64,000 bases of DNA. Origin: Azospira inquinata (GTDB lineage: Bacteria > Pseudomonadota > Gammaproteobacteria > Burkholderiales > Rhodocyclaceae). Position 1 is the stretch's first letter; every line of letters starts with the position of its first letter. The stretch lies in contig NZ_CP064782.1 of assembly GCF_018905915.1 (NCBI RefSeq), positions 1,116,001-1,180,000 on the forward strand. The letters are read 5' to 3'. This document shows positions 46,439 to 59,300 of the stretch, piece by piece. The position numbers and the translations under genes are program-made. The notes under the pieces are model-generated. The model was not told the origin of the DNA and ran no database searches. It was given only the letters and a program-made list of their open reading frames with translations.

Positions 46439-47080
46439 TTACTTGGCCTTAACCGCCGGACGCACGATAACGTCAGCGCCCTTGGAACCGGGAACACCAC
46501 CCCGAACCAACAGCAACTGCCGTTCAACGTCCACGCGAACCACTTCCAGGCTTTGCACCGTGCGTTTTACAGCACCCAGATGCCCAGCCATACGCTTGCC
46601 GGGGAAAACCCGACCCGGATCCTGGGCCATACCGATGGAGCCCGGAGCGTTGTGGGAGAGGGAGTTACCGTGGCTAGCACGGTTGGAACTGAAATTGTGA
46701 CGGGTAATGGCGCCAGCGAACCCCTTACCTTGGGAGGTAGCGGTCACATCCACCTTTTGCCCGACAGCGAAGATTTCGGCAGAAATCTTGTCGCCAGCCT
46801 TCAGCCCGGACAAATCCTCGGCGGAAACCGGGAATTCCTTCTGCACGGAACCAGCTTCCACACCAGCCTTAGCAGCATGGCCAGCGAGAGCTTTGTTCAC
46901 GCGAGAGGGGCGACGAGCACCGAAGGTCACCTGGACGGCGGAATAGCCGTCGGTTTCCGGCGTCTTAACCTGGGAGACGCGATTGTTCGACACATCCAAC
47001 ACGGTTACCGGGATCGCAACACCTTCCTCGGTAAACACGCGAGTCATGCCGACCTTGCGCCCAACAAGGCCTAGAGTCAT
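46439..47080 (-). CDS. rplC: 50S ribosomal protein L3
   Basis: 213 residues. [27 protein letters not shown] begins it, and the inner loop [32 protein letters not shown] reaches the peptidyl transferase centre; it includes the Gln that PrmB methylates in E. coli. It is separated from rpsJ by 106 bases that hold a promoter and two hairpins, and GGAGAATAACC precedes the ATG. Confidence 0.97.
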   Translation of the reverse strand: MTLGLVGRKVGMTRVFTEEGVAIPVTVLDVSNNRVSQVKTPETDGYSAVQVTFGARRPSRVNKALAGHAAKAGVEAGSVQKEFPVSAEDLSGLKAGDKISAEIFAVGQKVDVTATSQGKGFAGAITRHNFSSNRASHGNSLSHNAPGSIGMAQDPGRVFPGKRMAGHLGAVKRTVQSLEVVRVDVERQLLLVRGGVPGSKGADVIVRPAVKAK

Positions 47081-47094
47081 GGTTATTCTCCTCT

Positions 47095-47118
47095 TTGCAG
47101 GCTACGATTGGCCTGCAA
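47095..47118 (-). other. Leader hairpin next to the rplC ribosome site
   Basis: TTGCAGGC/GCCTGCAA, eight perfect pairs with an 8-base loop, lies directly upstream of the rplC ribosome site on the minus strand. It could control ribosome access. It has no U-tract. Confidence 0.6.
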
Positions 47119-47129
47119 GAACGTCAAAT

Positions 47130-47151
47130 GGGCAGTGCTGACGCACTGCCC
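47130..47151 (-). other. Strong hairpin in the rpsJ-rplC leader
   Basis: The nine-base stem GGGCAGTGC/GCACTGCCC has a 4-base loop and lies roughly 10-15 bases downstream of the predicted start point for the promoter at 47166-47195. It is not followed by a U-run, so it is more likely a regulatory RNA element than a terminator. Confidence 0.6.
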
Positions 47152-47165
47152 GCCAAAGAGCGCGG

Positions 47166-47195
47166 ATTATACGCGCAAGCTACTGATTATTGCAA
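47166..47195 (-). promoter_or_regulatory. Promoter between rpsJ and rplC
   Basis: On the minus strand TTGCAA (complement of 47190-47195, the last two sense codons of rpsJ overlap it), an 18-base spacer and a perfect TATAAT (complement of 47166-47171). The transcript would begin near 47159 and carry both leader hairpins before rplC. Confidence 0.7.
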
Positions 47196-47498
47196 CTTAA
47201 TTTCTACATCCACGCCAGCCGGCAGATCCAGCTTCATCAGAGCGTCCACCGTCTTGTCGGTGGGATCGATGATATCCATCAAGCGCAGATGGGTACGAAT
47301 TTCGAACTGATCCCGGGAAGCCTTGTTAACGTGCGGGGAACGCAGCACGTCGTAACGCTGAATCCGGGTAGGCAGAGGAACTGGGCCGCGAACAACAGCG
47401 CCGGTGCGCTTGGCGGTTTCCACGATTTCCAGAGCAGACTGATCGATCAGACGATAGTCAAAAGCTTTGAGACGGATACGGATTTTTTGATTTGCCAT
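47187..47498 (-). CDS. rpsJ: 30S ribosomal protein S10 (NusE)
   Basis: 103 residues. [71 protein letters not shown] spans the conserved fold. S10 is in the head of the small subunit and also acts with NusB in antitermination and couples to NusG. GGAAACCAACC precedes the ATG, right after the terminator-like hairpin behind tuf. That leaves very little room for a separate promoter, so expression may rely on readthrough. Confidence 0.97.
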   Translation of the reverse strand: MANQKIRIRLKAFDYRLIDQSALEIVETAKRTGAVVRGPVPLPTRIQRYDVLRSPHVNKASRDQFEIRTHLRLMDIIDPTDKTVDALMKLDLPAGVDVEIKLQ

Positions 47499-47507
47499 GG
47501 TTGGTTT

Positions 47508-47544
47508 CCAAAAAGAACAACGGGGCGGAAACCACTCCGCCCCG
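47508..47544 (-). terminator. Terminator-like hairpin between tuf and rpsJ
   Basis: The nine-base stem CGGGGCGGA/TCCGCCCCG (47521-47544) has a 6-base loop and is followed on the minus strand by TTGTTCTTTTTGG. It lies 15 bases after the tuf stop and ends 10 bases before the rpsJ start, exactly at the str/S10 operon boundary of E. coli. Confidence 0.8.
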
Positions 47545-47558
47545 ACAATCAGAAAAAA

Positions 47559-48749
<1,191 letters not shown>

Positions 48750-48771
48750 TTTTCAGATCCTCAATACAAAG

Positions 48772-50865
48772 TTATTTCTTGTTGATGACGGCTTCCGCCA
48801 CATTCTTGGGAGCTTCGGAGTAGTGCTTGAACTCCATGGAGTAGGTTGCGCGACCTTGGGTCAAAGAACGCAACTGGGTGGAGTAGCCGAACATCTCGGC
48901 CAGAGGCACTTCCGCCTTGATCGCCTTCATCCCGCCGGGGATGTCATCCATCCCTTGCACGATGCCACGACGACCGGACAGGTCACCCATCACGTTCCCC
49001 ATGTACTCTTCCGGGGTTTCTACTTCCACCGCCATCATGGGTTCCAGCAGGGTGGGGCTCGCCTTACGCATCCCTTCCTTAAAGGCCATGGAGGCCGCCA
49101 TACGGAAAGCGTTTTCGTTGGAGTCCACGTCGTGGTAGGAACCGTCAAACAGGGTGAACTTCACGTCCACCACCGGGAAGCCGGCCAGTACGCCGCTACC
49201 GATGGCATCTTGCAGCCCCTTGTCCACCGCCGGGATATATTCCCGAGGCACCACACCGCCCTTGATGGCATCCACGAATTCGTAGCCCTTGCCGGCTTCG
49301 TTGGGCTCGATCTTGAGCCAAACGTGACCGTACTGACCGCGACCACCAGACTGCTTGACGAACTTGCCTTCCTGTTCGACCGCTTTCTTGATGCATTCCC
49401 GGTAAGCCACCTGGGGAGCACCCACGTTGGCTTCCACGCCAAATTCCCGGCGCATCCGATCCACAATAATTTCCAAGTGGAGCTCGCCCATCCCGGAAAT
49501 AATGGTTTGACCGGATTCTTCGTCAGTACGTACGCGGAAAGACGGATCTTCCTGAGCCAGACGATTCAGGGCGATACCCATCTTTTCCTGGTCAGCCTTG
49601 GTCTTGGGTTCCACGGCCACGTGAATCACGGGATCGGGGAATTCCATCCGTTCCAGGGTGATGATGGCATCCGGATCGCACAGGGTTTCGCCCGTGGTCA
49701 CTTCCTTCAAGCCCACGAAAGCGGCGATGTCGCCAGCGCGCACTTCCTTGATTTCCACCCGGTTGTTGGCGTGCATCTGCAGCAGACGACCAATCCGTTC
49801 CTTACGACCGCGCACGGGGTTGTAAACCGTGTCACCGGAATTCACCACGCCGGAGTACACCCGAACGAAGGTCAGTTGACCTACGTAGGGGTCCGTCATC
49901 AGCTTGAAGGCCAGGGCGGAGAACTTCTCATCATCGGCAGCCTTACGTTCGGCTTCCTTGTCATCGTCGTCATGGCCCGTAACCGGGGGAATATCCACCG
50001 GGGACGGCAGGAGTTCGATAACCGCGTCCAGCATCTTCTGCACGCCCTTGTTCTTAAAGGCAGTACCGCAGAGCATGGGCTGGATTTCGCAAGCAATCGT
50101 CCGAGCGCGCAGACCCTTGATGATGTCAGCTTCGGGCAGATCGCCGCTTTCCAGGTACTGATTCATCAGCTCCTCGGAAGCTTCGGCGGCGGCTTCCAGC
50201 ATTTGTTCACGCCAGGTTTGGGCCAACTCTTGCAGGTCAGCCGGGATATCCCGGTATTCGAACTTCATCCCTTGGGACGCTTCATCCCAATAGATGGCCT
50301 TCATCTTAATCAGGTCCACCACGCCTTCGAAGTTTTCTTCGGCACCGATGGGGATCACGGTAGGCACAGGATTGCCCTTCAAGCGGGTCTTCATTTGGTC
50401 ATAGACCTTGAAGAAATCCGCACCTTGGCGGTCCATCTTGTTCACGAAGGCCAGACGGGGCACTTTGTACTTATTGGCCTGACGCCACACGGTTTCAGAC
50501 TGGGGCTGAACGCCACCCACAGCACAGTACACCATGCAAGCACCATCCAGAACACGCATGGAACGTTCCACTTCAATAGTGAAGTCCACGTGCCCCGGGG
50601 TGTCGATGATGTTGATGCGGTGCTCGGGGAAAGACATATCCATGCCCTTCCAGAAGCAGGTGGTGGCAGCGGAGGTAATGGTAATACCCCGTTCCTGCTC
50701 CTGCTCCATCCAGTCCATGGTGGCCGCGCCATCGTGCACTTCGCCAATCTTGTGATTGACGCCAGTGTAGTAGAGGATGCGTTCCGTCGTGGTGGTCTTG
50801 CCGGCGTCGATGTGGGCGCTGATACCGATGTTACGGTACCGTTCAATAGGAGTTTTACGTGCCAC
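48772..50865 (-). CDS. fusA: Elongation factor G
   Basis: 697 residues starting with GTG at 50865 after AAGG. The G domain has [27 protein letters not shown] and [10 protein letters not shown]; domain 2 is beta-barrel, and domains 3-5 reach to AEAVINKK. It drives translocation of tRNA and mRNA after peptide-bond formation and helps recycle ribosomes. Position between rpsG and tuf is classical. Confidence 0.98.
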   Translation of the reverse strand: MARKTPIERYRNIGISAHIDAGKTTTTERILYYTGVNHKIGEVHDGAATMDWMEQEQERGITITSAATTCFWKGMDMSFPEHRINIIDTPGHVDFTIEVERSMRVLDGACMVYCAVGGVQPQSETVWRQANKYKVPRLAFVNKMDRQGADFFKVYDQMKTRLKGNPVPTVIPIGAEENFEGVVDLIKMKAIYWDEASQGMKFEYRDIPADLQELAQTWREQMLEAAAEASEELMNQYLESGDLPEADIIKGLRARTIACEIQPMLCGTAFKNKGVQKMLDAVIELLPSPVDIPPVTGHDDDDKEAERKAADDEKFSALAFKLMTDPYVGQLTFVRVYSGVVNSGDTVYNPVRGRKERIGRLLQMHANNRVEIKEVRAGDIAAFVGLKEVTTGETLCDPDAIITLERMEFPDPVIHVAVEPKTKADQEKMGIALNRLAQEDPSFRVRTDEESGQTIISGMGELHLEIIVDRMRREFGVEANVGAPQVAYRECIKKAVEQEGKFVKQSGGRGQYGHVWLKIEPNEAGKGYEFVDAIKGGVVPREYIPAVDKGLQDAIGSGVLAGFPVVDVKFTLFDGSYHDVDSNENAFRMAASMAFKEGMRKASPTLLEPMMAVEVETPEEYMGNVMGDLSGRRGIVQGMDDIPGGMKAIKAEVPLAEMFGYSTQLRSLTQGRATYSMEFKHYSEAPKNVAEAVINKK

Positions 50866-50904
50866 GTTAGTAACCTTCGCAGAGGGAATTGCGTCGCAAG
50901 ACGA

Positions 50905-51375
50905 TTAGAAACGGTAGTGGGCGAAAGCCTTGTTGGCTTCGGCCATACGGTGAACTTCATCCCGTTTCTTCACGGCACCGCCGCGGTTTTCGGAGGCTTC
51001 CAGCATTTCGGCAGCCAGACGTTGGCCCATGGACTTTTCGGAACGCTTACGAGCAGCTTCCTTCAGCCAGCGCATGGCCAGAGCCATACGACGAGCGGGG
51101 CGCACTTCCACAGGCACCTGATAGTTGGCACCACCAACCCGGCGGGACTTCACTTCCACCAGGGGGCGTACATTGTTGATGGCAGCCGCGAAGACTTCCA
51201 GAGGATCCTTGCCACCCTTGGCGGAGATCAGATCGAAGGCACCGTAAACGATGCGTTCGGCAACAGACTTCTTGCCGCTTTGCATAACCGCATTAACGAA
51301 CTTGGAGACATCCACGCTACCGAACTTAGGATCGGGCAGGATATCCCGTTTCGGGACTTCACGACGACGGGGCAT
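50905..51375 (-). CDS. rpsG: 30S ribosomal protein S7
   Basis: 156 residues. [20 protein letters not shown] begins it and [37 protein letters not shown] is the rRNA-binding block that starts assembly of the head. In E. coli S7 represses str translation by binding the rpsL-rpsG spacer; the 101-base spacer here can form a hairpin. GAGGTTGTT precedes the ATG. Confidence 0.97.
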   Translation of the reverse strand: MPRRREVPKRDILPDPKFGSVDVSKFVNAVMQSGKKSVAERIVYGAFDLISAKGGKDPLEVFAAAINNVRPLVEVKSRRVGGANYQVPVEVRPARRMALAMRWLKEAARKRSEKSMGQRLAAEMLEASENRGGAVKKRDEVHRMAEANKAFAHYRF

Positions 51376-51476
51376 AACAACCTCTCAATTGACGATTCAG
51401 TTGACCCCCGGACTCCCATAGCCCGGGGCTCTTGGCTACCCAGCAGAGCAGCCACTTACTAAAGCTACCTAATGGA
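51376..51476 (-). promoter_or_regulatory. rpsL-rpsG spacer, possible S7 site
   Basis: The 101-base gap on the minus strand contains CCCCGG/CCGGGG with an 11-base loop (about 51400-51425), not followed by a U-run. In E. coli this spacer is where S7 binds to repress translation. The length and position fit, but I cannot match the sequence to a known S7 site. Confidence 0.4.
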
Positions 51477-51854
51477 TTAGGCAGCCTTCGGGCGCTTGGC
51501 ACCGTACTTGGACCGGGATTGCTTCCGGTCCTTGACGCCTTGCGTATCCAGAGAACCACGCACGGTGTGGTAACGCACACCCGGCAAGTCCTTAACCCGG
51601 CCGCCGCGAATCAGAACCACGGAGTGCTCCTGCAGATTGTGGCCTTCACCACCGATGTAGGAGATCACTTCAAAGCCGTTGGTCAGGCGCACCTTGCAGA
51701 CCTTCCGCAGAGCGGAGTTCGGCTTTTTCGGAGTGGTGGTGTAGACCCGGGTGCAAACGCCCCGCTTTTGCGGGCACTTGTCCAGGGCCGGAACCTTGCT
51801 CTTCAGGGTTTCAGCGACGCGCGGCTTGCGCACGAGTTGGTTAATGGTCGGCAT
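51477..51854 (-). CDS. rpsL: 30S ribosomal protein S12
   Basis: 125 residues. The decoding-centre loops are [18 protein letters not shown] and [18 protein letters not shown]. The Lys residues equivalent to E. coli 42 and 87 are present, so the protein is of the streptomycin-sensitive type. The PNS and Asp that undergoes methylthiolation (RVKDLPGV) are intact. AGGATTAGCT precedes the ATG. It is first in the str section with a strong promoter upstream. Confidence 0.98.
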   Translation of the reverse strand: MPTINQLVRKPRVAETLKSKVPALDKCPQKRGVCTRVYTTTPKKPNSALRKVCKVRLTNGFEVISYIGGEGHNLQEHSVVLIRGGRVKDLPGVRYHTVRGSLDTQGVKDRKQSRSKYGAKRPKAA

Positions 51855-51972
51855 AGCTAATCCTCAAGACGGCGGCCAGCGCCGCCAGAAACTGATCCGG
51901 CGCGGTAGAACCGCGCCGAGTCAGGTTTTTTTATACAAGCATAGGCAATGGTTAGCCTATGCCGCGAAAAGA
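51855..51972 (-). promoter_or_regulatory. rpsL leader with hairpins
   Basis: The predicted leader of about 118 bases has three stems in order: GCATAGGC/GCCTATGC (51945-51968 region), GGCGCGGT/ACCGCGCC with a 3-base loop, and GGCGGC/GCCGCC near the ribosome site. None has a proper U-run behind it. They could regulate translation or protect the mRNA. Confidence 0.5.
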
Positions 51973-51978
51973 CCCGAG

Positions 51979-52007
51979 ATTTTAGAGGTTGACAACCCCT
52001 AAGTCAA
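51979..52007 (-). promoter_or_regulatory. str-section promoter upstream of rpsL
   Basis: On the minus strand TTGACT (complement of 52002-52007), an exact 17-base spacer and TAAAAT (complement of 51979-51984) lie just past the rpoC stop. This is the best consensus promoter seen in the window. Confidence 0.85.
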
Positions 52008-52021
52008 CGCCGGGTCAAAAG

Positions 52022-55000
52022 TCAAGCCGCGTCGTTTTGCCCGGTACCGTCGGCTTCCACCGGAGTCTCGGCGGGAGCTTCGGGAGCCACATCCCCTTCC
52101 AGACCACGGCTTGCAGCCATGTCCTGGCCGGCGGTTTGGAAACGACGCACATTGTGGTAAGCCAAGCCGGTACCAGCCGGGATCAGGCGACCCACGATGA
52201 CGTTTTCCTTCAAGCCACGCAGTTCGTCCCGCTTGCCCATGATGGCGGCTTCGGTCAGCACTCGGGTGGTTTCTTGGAAGGACGCGGCAGAGATGAAGGA
52301 ATCGGTGGACAAGGACGCCTTGGTGATCCCCAACAGCATGGGTTCGTACACCGCGGGAATCTTGCCTTCCGCTACCATCCGGTCGTTTTGGTCCAGCACT
52401 TCGGCCCGTTCCACCTGTTCACTCTTGATGAACTTGGTGTCGCCCGGATCCACGATGGTGCAACGACGCAGCATTTGCCGCACGATCACTTCAATGTGCT
52501 TGTCGTTGATCTTCACACCTTGGAGTCGGTACACGTCCTGGACTTCGTCGGTGATGTAACGGGCCAGAGCCTCCACACCCTGCAAGCGCAGGATGTCATG
52601 GGGATCGGGCTCACCGTCCACGATGGTTTCGCCCTTGGTCACCAACTGACCATCGTGGACCATCACGTGCTTGTCCTTGGGAATCAGGTATTCGTGGGTA
52701 GCGCCATCGCCGTCGGTAATCACCAAGCGTTGCTTGCCCTTGGTGTCCTTACCGAAGCTGACCGTCCCGGTGATTTCTGCCAGCATGCCCACATCCTTGG
52801 GGGTACGAGCTTCAAAGAGCTCGGCCACCCGGGGCAGACCGCCGGTAATATCCCGAGTCTTGGCAGATTCTTGCGGAATCTTGGCCAGGACGTCGCCCAT
52901 GCCCACCCGCTGACCGTCCACCACGGTAATGATGCAGCCCACCTGGAAGGTGATGGTCACCGGATGTTCGGTCCCGGTGATCTTCACTTCCTCGCCGTTT
53001 TCGTCCAGCAGCTTGACCTGGGGACGCAGGCCCTTGGTCTGGGCCTTGCCGCCCCGCTTGGGATCGATGACCACCAGGGTGGACAAGCCGGTCACGTCAT
53101 CCAGCTGCTTGGCCACCGTACTGCCCTCTTCCACATTTTCGAAACGCACCTGACCGGCGTATTCCGTAATGATGGGACGGGTGTGGGGATCCCAGGTCGC
53201 CAGCTTGGTGCCGGCCTTGGTCACCTGACCGTCATTGACCGTCAGGGTGGCGCCGTAGGGGACTTTATGGCGTTCCCGCTCCCGGCCGTTGTCGTCCGTC
53301 ACCAACACTTCCCCGGACCGGGTAATGACGATTTTCTCGCCCTTTTCGTTGGTCACGTAGCGCATGGCTTCGGTGAAGCGGATCACGCCGTTGGACTTGG
53401 TTTCCACCTGGGAAGCGGCCGCCGCCCGGGAGGCCGCGCCCCCCACGTGGAAGGTCCGCATGGTCAGCTGGGTACCCGGTTCGCCGATGGACTGGGCAGC
53501 AATAACCCCCACCGCCTCGCCCACATTTACGGGGGAGCCCCGGCCCAGATCTCGACCGTAACACTTGGCGCAGAGACCATAGCGGGTATCGCAGGTCAGC
53601 GGCGTACGCACCTTGACCTCATCCACGCCCCGTTCATCGATCAGGGTGCAGATGTTTTCATCCAGCAGGGTTCCGGCTTCCACCAGGGTGGCACCGGTTT
53701 CCGGATCCACGATATCCACGGCGGCAACCCGGCCCAACACCCGGTCACGCAGGGCTTCGATCACTTCCCCGCCTTCGATCATGGCCTTCATGGTCACGCC
53801 GTTGGTGGTACCGCAATCGTCTTCCACCACCACCAGATCCTGGGTCACATCCACCAGACGCCGGGTCAGGTAACCGGAGTTAGCGGTCTTCAAAGCCGTA
53901 TCGGCCAGACCTTTCCGGGCACCGTGGGTGGAGATGAAGTACTGAAGCACGTTCAGCCCTTCACGGAAGTTGGTGGTAATCGGGGTTTCAATAATGGAAC
54001 CGTCCGGCTTCGCCATCAGGCCCCGCATACCGGCCAACTGACGAATCTGAGCCGCGGAACCCCGGGCCCCGGAGTCGGCCATCATGTAGATGGAATTGAA
54101 GGATTCCTGTTTGACGGTCTTGCCGTGCCGGTCCACCGTTTCTTCCTGGCCCAGCTGTTCCATCATGACCTTGGCCACCGCATCCCCGGCCCGGCCCCAG
54201 ATATCCACCACCTTGTTGTAGCGTTCGCCGAAGGTCACCAGACCGTTGGTGTACTGGGTCTCGATGTCCTTCACTTCCTTTTCGGCATCGGCAATGATCT
54301 GGTACTTCTTGGCCGGCACCTTCATGTCGTCGGAGCAGAAGGAAATACCGGCCTTGGTGGCCAGGGCGTAGCCGTTCTGCATCAACTTGTCGGCGAAGAT
54401 CACGGTTTCCTTCAAGCCGCAGCGGCGGAAGGCCGTATTGATCAGCTTGGCGATTTCCTTTTTCTTCAGGGGCCGGTCAATGACGGAGAACGGCAGGCCC
54501 TTGGGCAGGATTTCGGAAAGGATGGCGCGACCGCAGGTGGTGTTGTAACGGGTGATCTTTTCCACCCATTCACCGCTTTCGCCCTTCACATATTCCTTCA
54601 GGCGCACGGACACCTTGGCGTGAAGGTGGGCTTTACCCGTATTCACGGCCCGCAGCACTTCGCTCACATTGGCGAAGTTCATGCCTTCCCCTGGGGCGTT
54701 GATCCGGTCCCGGGTGGCGTAGTAGAGGCCCAGCACGATATCCTGGGACGGCACAATGATGGGGTCCCCGTTGGCGGGAGACAGCACATTGTTGGAAGCC
54801 ATCATCAGGGTGCGGGCTTCCATCTGAGCTTCCAGGGACAGGGGCACGTGCACAGCCATCTGGTCACCGTCAAAGTCGGCGTTAAAGGCCGCGCAGACCA
54901 GGGGGTGCAGCTGAATGGCCTTGCCTTCGATCAGCACCGGTTCAAAGGCCTGAATCCCCAGACGGTGAAGGGTAGGCGCCCGGTTCAGCATCACCGGGTG

Positions 55001-56254
55001 TTCCCGAATGACCCCTTCCAGGATGTCCCACACCACCGGCTCTTGGGACTCCACCATTTTCTTGGCTTGCTTGATGGTGGTGGCCAGGCCCATGACTTCC
55101 AGCTTGTGGAAAATGAAGGGCTTGAACAGTTCCAGGGCCATCAGCTTGGGCAGACCGCACTGGTGCAGCTTGAGCTGGGGACCCACGGTAATCACGGAAC
55201 GACCGGAGTAATCCACCCGCTTACCCAGCAGATTTTGCCGGAAGCGACCGCCCTTACCCTTGATCATGTCGGCCAGGGATTTCAGGGGGCGCTTGTTGGC
55301 GCCGGTCATGGCCTTACCGCGACGGCCATTGTCCAGCAGGGAATCCACGGCTTCCTGCAACATGCGCTTTTCGTTACGCACGATGATTTCAGGGGCCTTC
55401 AGTTCCAACAGGCGCTTCAGCCGGTTATTCCGGTTGATGACCCGACGGTACAGGTCATTCAGATCGGAAGTAGCAAAGCGGCCGCCGTCCAGGGGCACCA
55501 GGGGGCGCAGATCGGGGGGCAGCACCGGGAGCACTTCCAGGATCATCCAGTCCGGCTTGATGCCGGACTTCTGGAAGCCTTCCAGCACCTTGAGGCGCTT
55601 GGCGATTTTCTTGTTCTTGGTTTCGGACCCGGTGGTTTCCAGCTCCCCATGGAGCCGTTCCACTTCGTGATCCAGTTCCAGGTTGCGCAGCAATTCCCGA
55701 ACGGCCTCGGCGCCCATCATGGCGACAAAATCGTCACCGTACTCTTCCACCTTGGCCAGGTAGTCGTCTTCCGTCAGCAACTGGCCCCGGTTGAGGGGGG
55801 TCATGCCCGGTTCGATCACCACATAGGCTTCGAAATAGAGCACCCGCTCAATATCCCGCAGGGTCATGTCCAGCACCATGCCGAGCCGGCTGGGCAGACT
55901 CTTCAGGAACCAGATGTGGGCAACGGGGGAGGCCAACTCAATGTGGCCCATCCGTTCCCGACGCACCTTGGCCAGGGTGACTTCCACCCCGCACTTTTCG
56001 CAGATAACACCCCGGTGCTTCAGGCGCTTGTACTTGCCGCACAGGCACTCGTAGTCCTTGATCGGCCCGAAAATCTTGGCGCAGAACAAACCGTCCCGTT
56101 CCGGCTTGAAAGTCCGATAGTTGATGGTTTCCGGCTTTTTGACTTCGCCGTAGGACCAGGAGCGGATTTTCTCAGGAGACGCGAGACTGATGGTGATCGC
56201 GTCGAATTCCTCTTCCTGGGTCACCTGTTTAAACAGGTCGAGCAGTGCTTTCAT
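52022..56254 (-). CDS. rpoC: RNA polymerase beta' subunit
   Basis: 1410 residues. The N-terminal zinc ribbon is [20 protein letters not shown] near 70-88; the active-site Mg-binding loop is [12 protein letters not shown] near 460; the second zinc site is [17 protein letters not shown] near 892. The trigger-loop region ([16 protein letters not shown]) and insertions follow. The C-terminal end is Ala/Glu/Pro-rich. TTGGAGTGAACG precedes the ATG. It forms the catalytic centre with beta, directly after rpoB. Confidence 0.98.
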   Translation of the reverse strand: MKALLDLFKQVTQEEEFDAITISLASPEKIRSWSYGEVKKPETINYRTFKPERDGLFCAKIFGPIKDYECLCGKYKRLKHRGVICEKCGVEVTLAKVRRERMGHIELASPVAHIWFLKSLPSRLGMVLDMTLRDIERVLYFEAYVVIEPGMTPLNRGQLLTEDDYLAKVEEYGDDFVAMMGAEAVRELLRNLELDHEVERLHGELETTGSETKNKKIAKRLKVLEGFQKSGIKPDWMILEVLPVLPPDLRPLVPLDGGRFATSDLNDLYRRVINRNNRLKRLLELKAPEIIVRNEKRMLQEAVDSLLDNGRRGKAMTGANKRPLKSLADMIKGKGGRFRQNLLGKRVDYSGRSVITVGPQLKLHQCGLPKLMALELFKPFIFHKLEVMGLATTIKQAKKMVESQEPVVWDILEGVIREHPVMLNRAPTLHRLGIQAFEPVLIEGKAIQLHPLVCAAFNADFDGDQMAVHVPLSLEAQMEARTLMMASNNVLSPANGDPIIVPSQDIVLGLYYATRDRINAPGEGMNFANVSEVLRAVNTGKAHLHAKVSVRLKEYVKGESGEWVEKITRYNTTCGRAILSEILPKGLPFSVIDRPLKKKEIAKLINTAFRRCGLKETVIFADKLMQNGYALATKAGISFCSDDMKVPAKKYQIIADAEKEVKDIETQYTNGLVTFGERYNKVVDIWGRAGDAVAKVMMEQLGQEETVDRHGKTVKQESFNSIYMMADSGARGSAAQIRQLAGMRGLMAKPDGSIIETPITTNFREGLNVLQYFISTHGARKGLADTALKTANSGYLTRRLVDVTQDLVVVEDDCGTTNGVTMKAMIEGGEVIEALRDRVLGRVAAVDIVDPETGATLVEAGTLLDENICTLIDERGVDEVKVRTPLTCDTRYGLCAKCYGRDLGRGSPVNVGEAVGVIAAQSIGEPGTQLTMRTFHVGGAASRAAAASQVETKSNGVIRFTEAMRYVTNEKGEKIVITRSGEVLVTDDNGRERERHKVPYGATLTVNDGQVTKAGTKLATWDPHTRPIITEYAGQVRFENVEEGSTVAKQLDDVTGLSTLVVIDPKRGGKAQTKGLRPQVKLLDENGEEVKITGTEHPVTITFQVGCIITVVDGQRVGMGDVLAKIPQESAKTRDITGGLPRVAELFEARTPKDVGMLAEITGTVSFGKDTKGKQRLVITDGDGATHEYLIPKDKHVMVHDGQLVTKGETIVDGEPDPHDILRLQGVEALARYITDEVQDVYRLQGVKINDKHIEVIVRQMLRRCTIVDPGDTKFIKSEQVERAEVLDQNDRMVAEGKIPAVYEPMLLGITKASLSTDSFISAASFQETTRVLTEAAIMGKRDELRGLKENVIVGRLIPAGTGLAYHNVRRFQTAGQDMAASRGLEGDVAPEAPAETPVEADGTGQNDAA

Positions 56255-56324
56255 CGTTCACTCCAAACGGAATGTGAATAGTGCAGACAAATTATTACGT
56301 ATTGCGTGACGGCTACGGTCGGCT

Positions 56325-59300
56325 TTAGAAGCGATCCAGGTCGATATCGATCCCCAGAGAACGGATTTCCTTGACCAGCACGTTGAAGGACTCGGGCATG
56401 CCCGCGTCGATCTTGTGTTCGCCCTTGACGATGTTTTCGTACACCTTGGTACGGCCATTCACGTCATCGGACTTCACAGTCAGCATTTCCTGCAGCACGT
56501 AGGAGGCGCCGTAGGCTTCCAGGGCCCACACTTCCATTTCCCCGAACCGCTGACCACCGAACTGGGCCTTACCGCCCAGAGGCTGCTGGGTCACCAGACT
56601 GTAGGGGCCAGTGGAACGGGCGTGCATCTTGTCGTCCACCAAGTGGTGCAGCTTCAGGTAGTGCATGTAGCCCACGGTCACCGTGCGGTCAAACGGGTCG
56701 CCGGTACGGCCGTCGTACAGCTGCACCTGACCGGAGTCCGGCAGACCCGCCATTTCCAGCATGGCCTTGATTTCCTCTTCTTCCGCCCCGTCGAACACCG
56801 GAGTGGCGAAAGGCACGCCTTCCTTGAGGTTTTCCGCCATGTTCATGATTTCCTGGTCGTTCAGCTCGTCCAGGTTTTCCTTCTTGCCCCGGGTGTTGTA
56901 GATCTTGTCCAGGAAGCTACGGATTTCCGCCACGTTGGCCTGCTTTTGCAGCTTTTCGGCAATCTGCTTGCCCAGACCCTTGGCGGCCCACCCCAGGTGG
57001 ACTTCCAGAATCTGACCAACGTTCATCCGGGACGGCACCCCCAGGGGGTTCAGCACGATGTCCACCGGCGTACCGTCAGCCATGTAAGGCATGTCTTCCA
57101 CCGGAACGATGCGGGAAACCACACCCTTGTTCCCGTGACGACCGGCCATCTTGTCCCCGGGCTGGAGGCGGCGCTTCACGGCCACGTAGACCTTGACCAT
57201 CTTCTGGACCCCCGGCGGCAATTCGTCGCCTTGGGTCAGCTTTTTGCGCTTTTCTTCAAAGGCAATGTCGAAGTCTTTCCGGGTTTGTTCCAGGGAAGCC
57301 TTCAGCTGTTCCAACTGCTGGGCCACTTCTTCGTCCGCCATGCGGATGTCGAAGCGGGTGTGGGGATCAATGCTTTCCAGGTAATCCTCGGTAATCACCG
57401 TGCCCTTGGCCAAACGCTTCGGGCCGCCATTGGCCACCTTGCCGACGATCAAACGGCCGACCCGGGCGAAGGTATCCCGTTCCACAATCCGCATCTGGTC
57501 GGCCAGATCCAGCTTGTAGGAACGCAGCTGTTCGTCAATGATGGACTGGGCCCGCTTATCCCGCTCGATACCTTCCCGGGTAAAGACCTGAACGTCGATC
57601 ACCGTCCCGGCGATACCGGAGGGTACCCGCAGGGAGGTGTCTTTTACGTCGGAGGCCTTTTCACCGAAGATGGCGCGCAGCAGCTTTTCTTCCGGGGTCA
57701 GCTGGGTTTCGCCCTTGGGGGTCACCTTACCGACCAGTACGTCACCGGCTTCCACTTCGGCGCCGATGTACACAATGCCGGATTCATCTAGGCGGGAGAG
57801 CTGCACTTCGCCCAGGGAAGCGATATCCCGGGTGATTTCTTCAGGTCCCAGCTTGGTGTCCCGAGCCACCACGGTGAGTTCTTCCACGTGGATGGAGGTG
57901 TAACGGTCGTCAGCCACCACCTTTTCGGACAGCAAAATGGAGTCTTCGTAGTTGTAGCCGTTCCAGGGCATAAAGGCGATGAGCATGTTCTGCCCCAGGG
58001 CCAATTCCCCCTTGTCGGTAGAAGCACCGTCAGCCACCACGTCGCCCTTGGCGATAATATCGCCCACCCGGACTTGGGGCCGCTGGTTGATGTTGGTGTT
58101 CTGATTGGAACGGGTGTACTTGGTCAGGTTGTAGATATCCACGCCGACTTCACCGGGAACGGTTTCATCGTCATTCACCCGCACCACGACGCGGGAGGCG
58201 TCCACGTAGTCCACCAGACCGCCCCGGAGGGCTTGCACGGCGGTACCCGAGTCAACGGCCACGGTACGTTCAATACCCGTGCCCACCAGGGGCTTTTCCG
58301 GACGCAGGCAAGGCACGGCCTGACGTTGCATGTTGGCACCCATCAAAGCCCGGTTGGCGTCATCGTGCTCCAGGAAGGGAATCAGGGAAGCCGCCACGGA
58401 AACGATCTGACCCGGAGCCACGTCCATGTACTGCACCCGGCTGGGTTCGGCCAGAATGGTTTCGCCCTTTTCCCGGCAAATCACCAGTTCGTCGGTGAGC
58501 TTACCTGCGTCGTCCAGGCCAGCGTTGGCCTGGGCGATCACGTAATTGCCTTCTTCAATGGCGGACAGGTATTCGATCTGGTCCGTCACCTCGCAATCCA
58601 CCACCTTGCGGTAGGGGGTTTCCAGGAAACCGTATTCGTTGGTCCGGGCGTAGAGGGCCAGGGAGTTGATCAGACCGATGTTCGGGCCTTCAGGGGTTTC
58701 AATTGGGCAAACACGACCGTAGTGGGTCGGATGCACGTCGCGGACTTCGAAGCCGGCGCGCTCCCGGGTCAGGCCGCCCGGGCCCAAAGCGGAAACCCGA
58801 CGTTTGTGGGTAATTTCGGACAGGGGGTTGGTCTGGTCCATGAACTGGGACAGCTGGCTGGACCCGAAGAACTCCTTGATCGCGGCGGAGATGGGCTTGG
58901 CGTTGATCAGGTCATGGGGCATCAGGTTGTCGGATTCGGCCTGGGACAGACGTTCCTTGACCGCCCGCTCCACCCGGACCAGACCGGCGCGGAATTGGTT
59001 TTCCGCCAGTTCGCCGACGCAACGGACCCGACGATTGCCCAAGTGGTCGATATCGTCGATTTCACCCCGACCATTGCGCAGTTCCACCAGGATCTTGATG
59101 GCTTCCACGATATCCCGGGGAGACAGGGTCATCTGATCCTTGACGTCCACATGGGCGCCAGCAGCCTTCAGCTTGGCAGCCAGGGCATCGGCAGCTTCCC
59201 GGGTCATGTTTTCACAGGCAGCCCGGTGGCCGTATTGCAATTCACTCAGCAGTCCCTGGGCGGCGGCAGCGGTCAGGCCGACTTCATCCACCAGCACCTT

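Noticed and set aside
51989..56281. Long plus-strand open frame of 1430 codons opposite rpoC
   Set aside because: It is the antisense shadow of rpoC. High GC with strong third-position bias leaves few stops on the opposite strand; its translation is His/Gly/Gln-rich and lacks domains.
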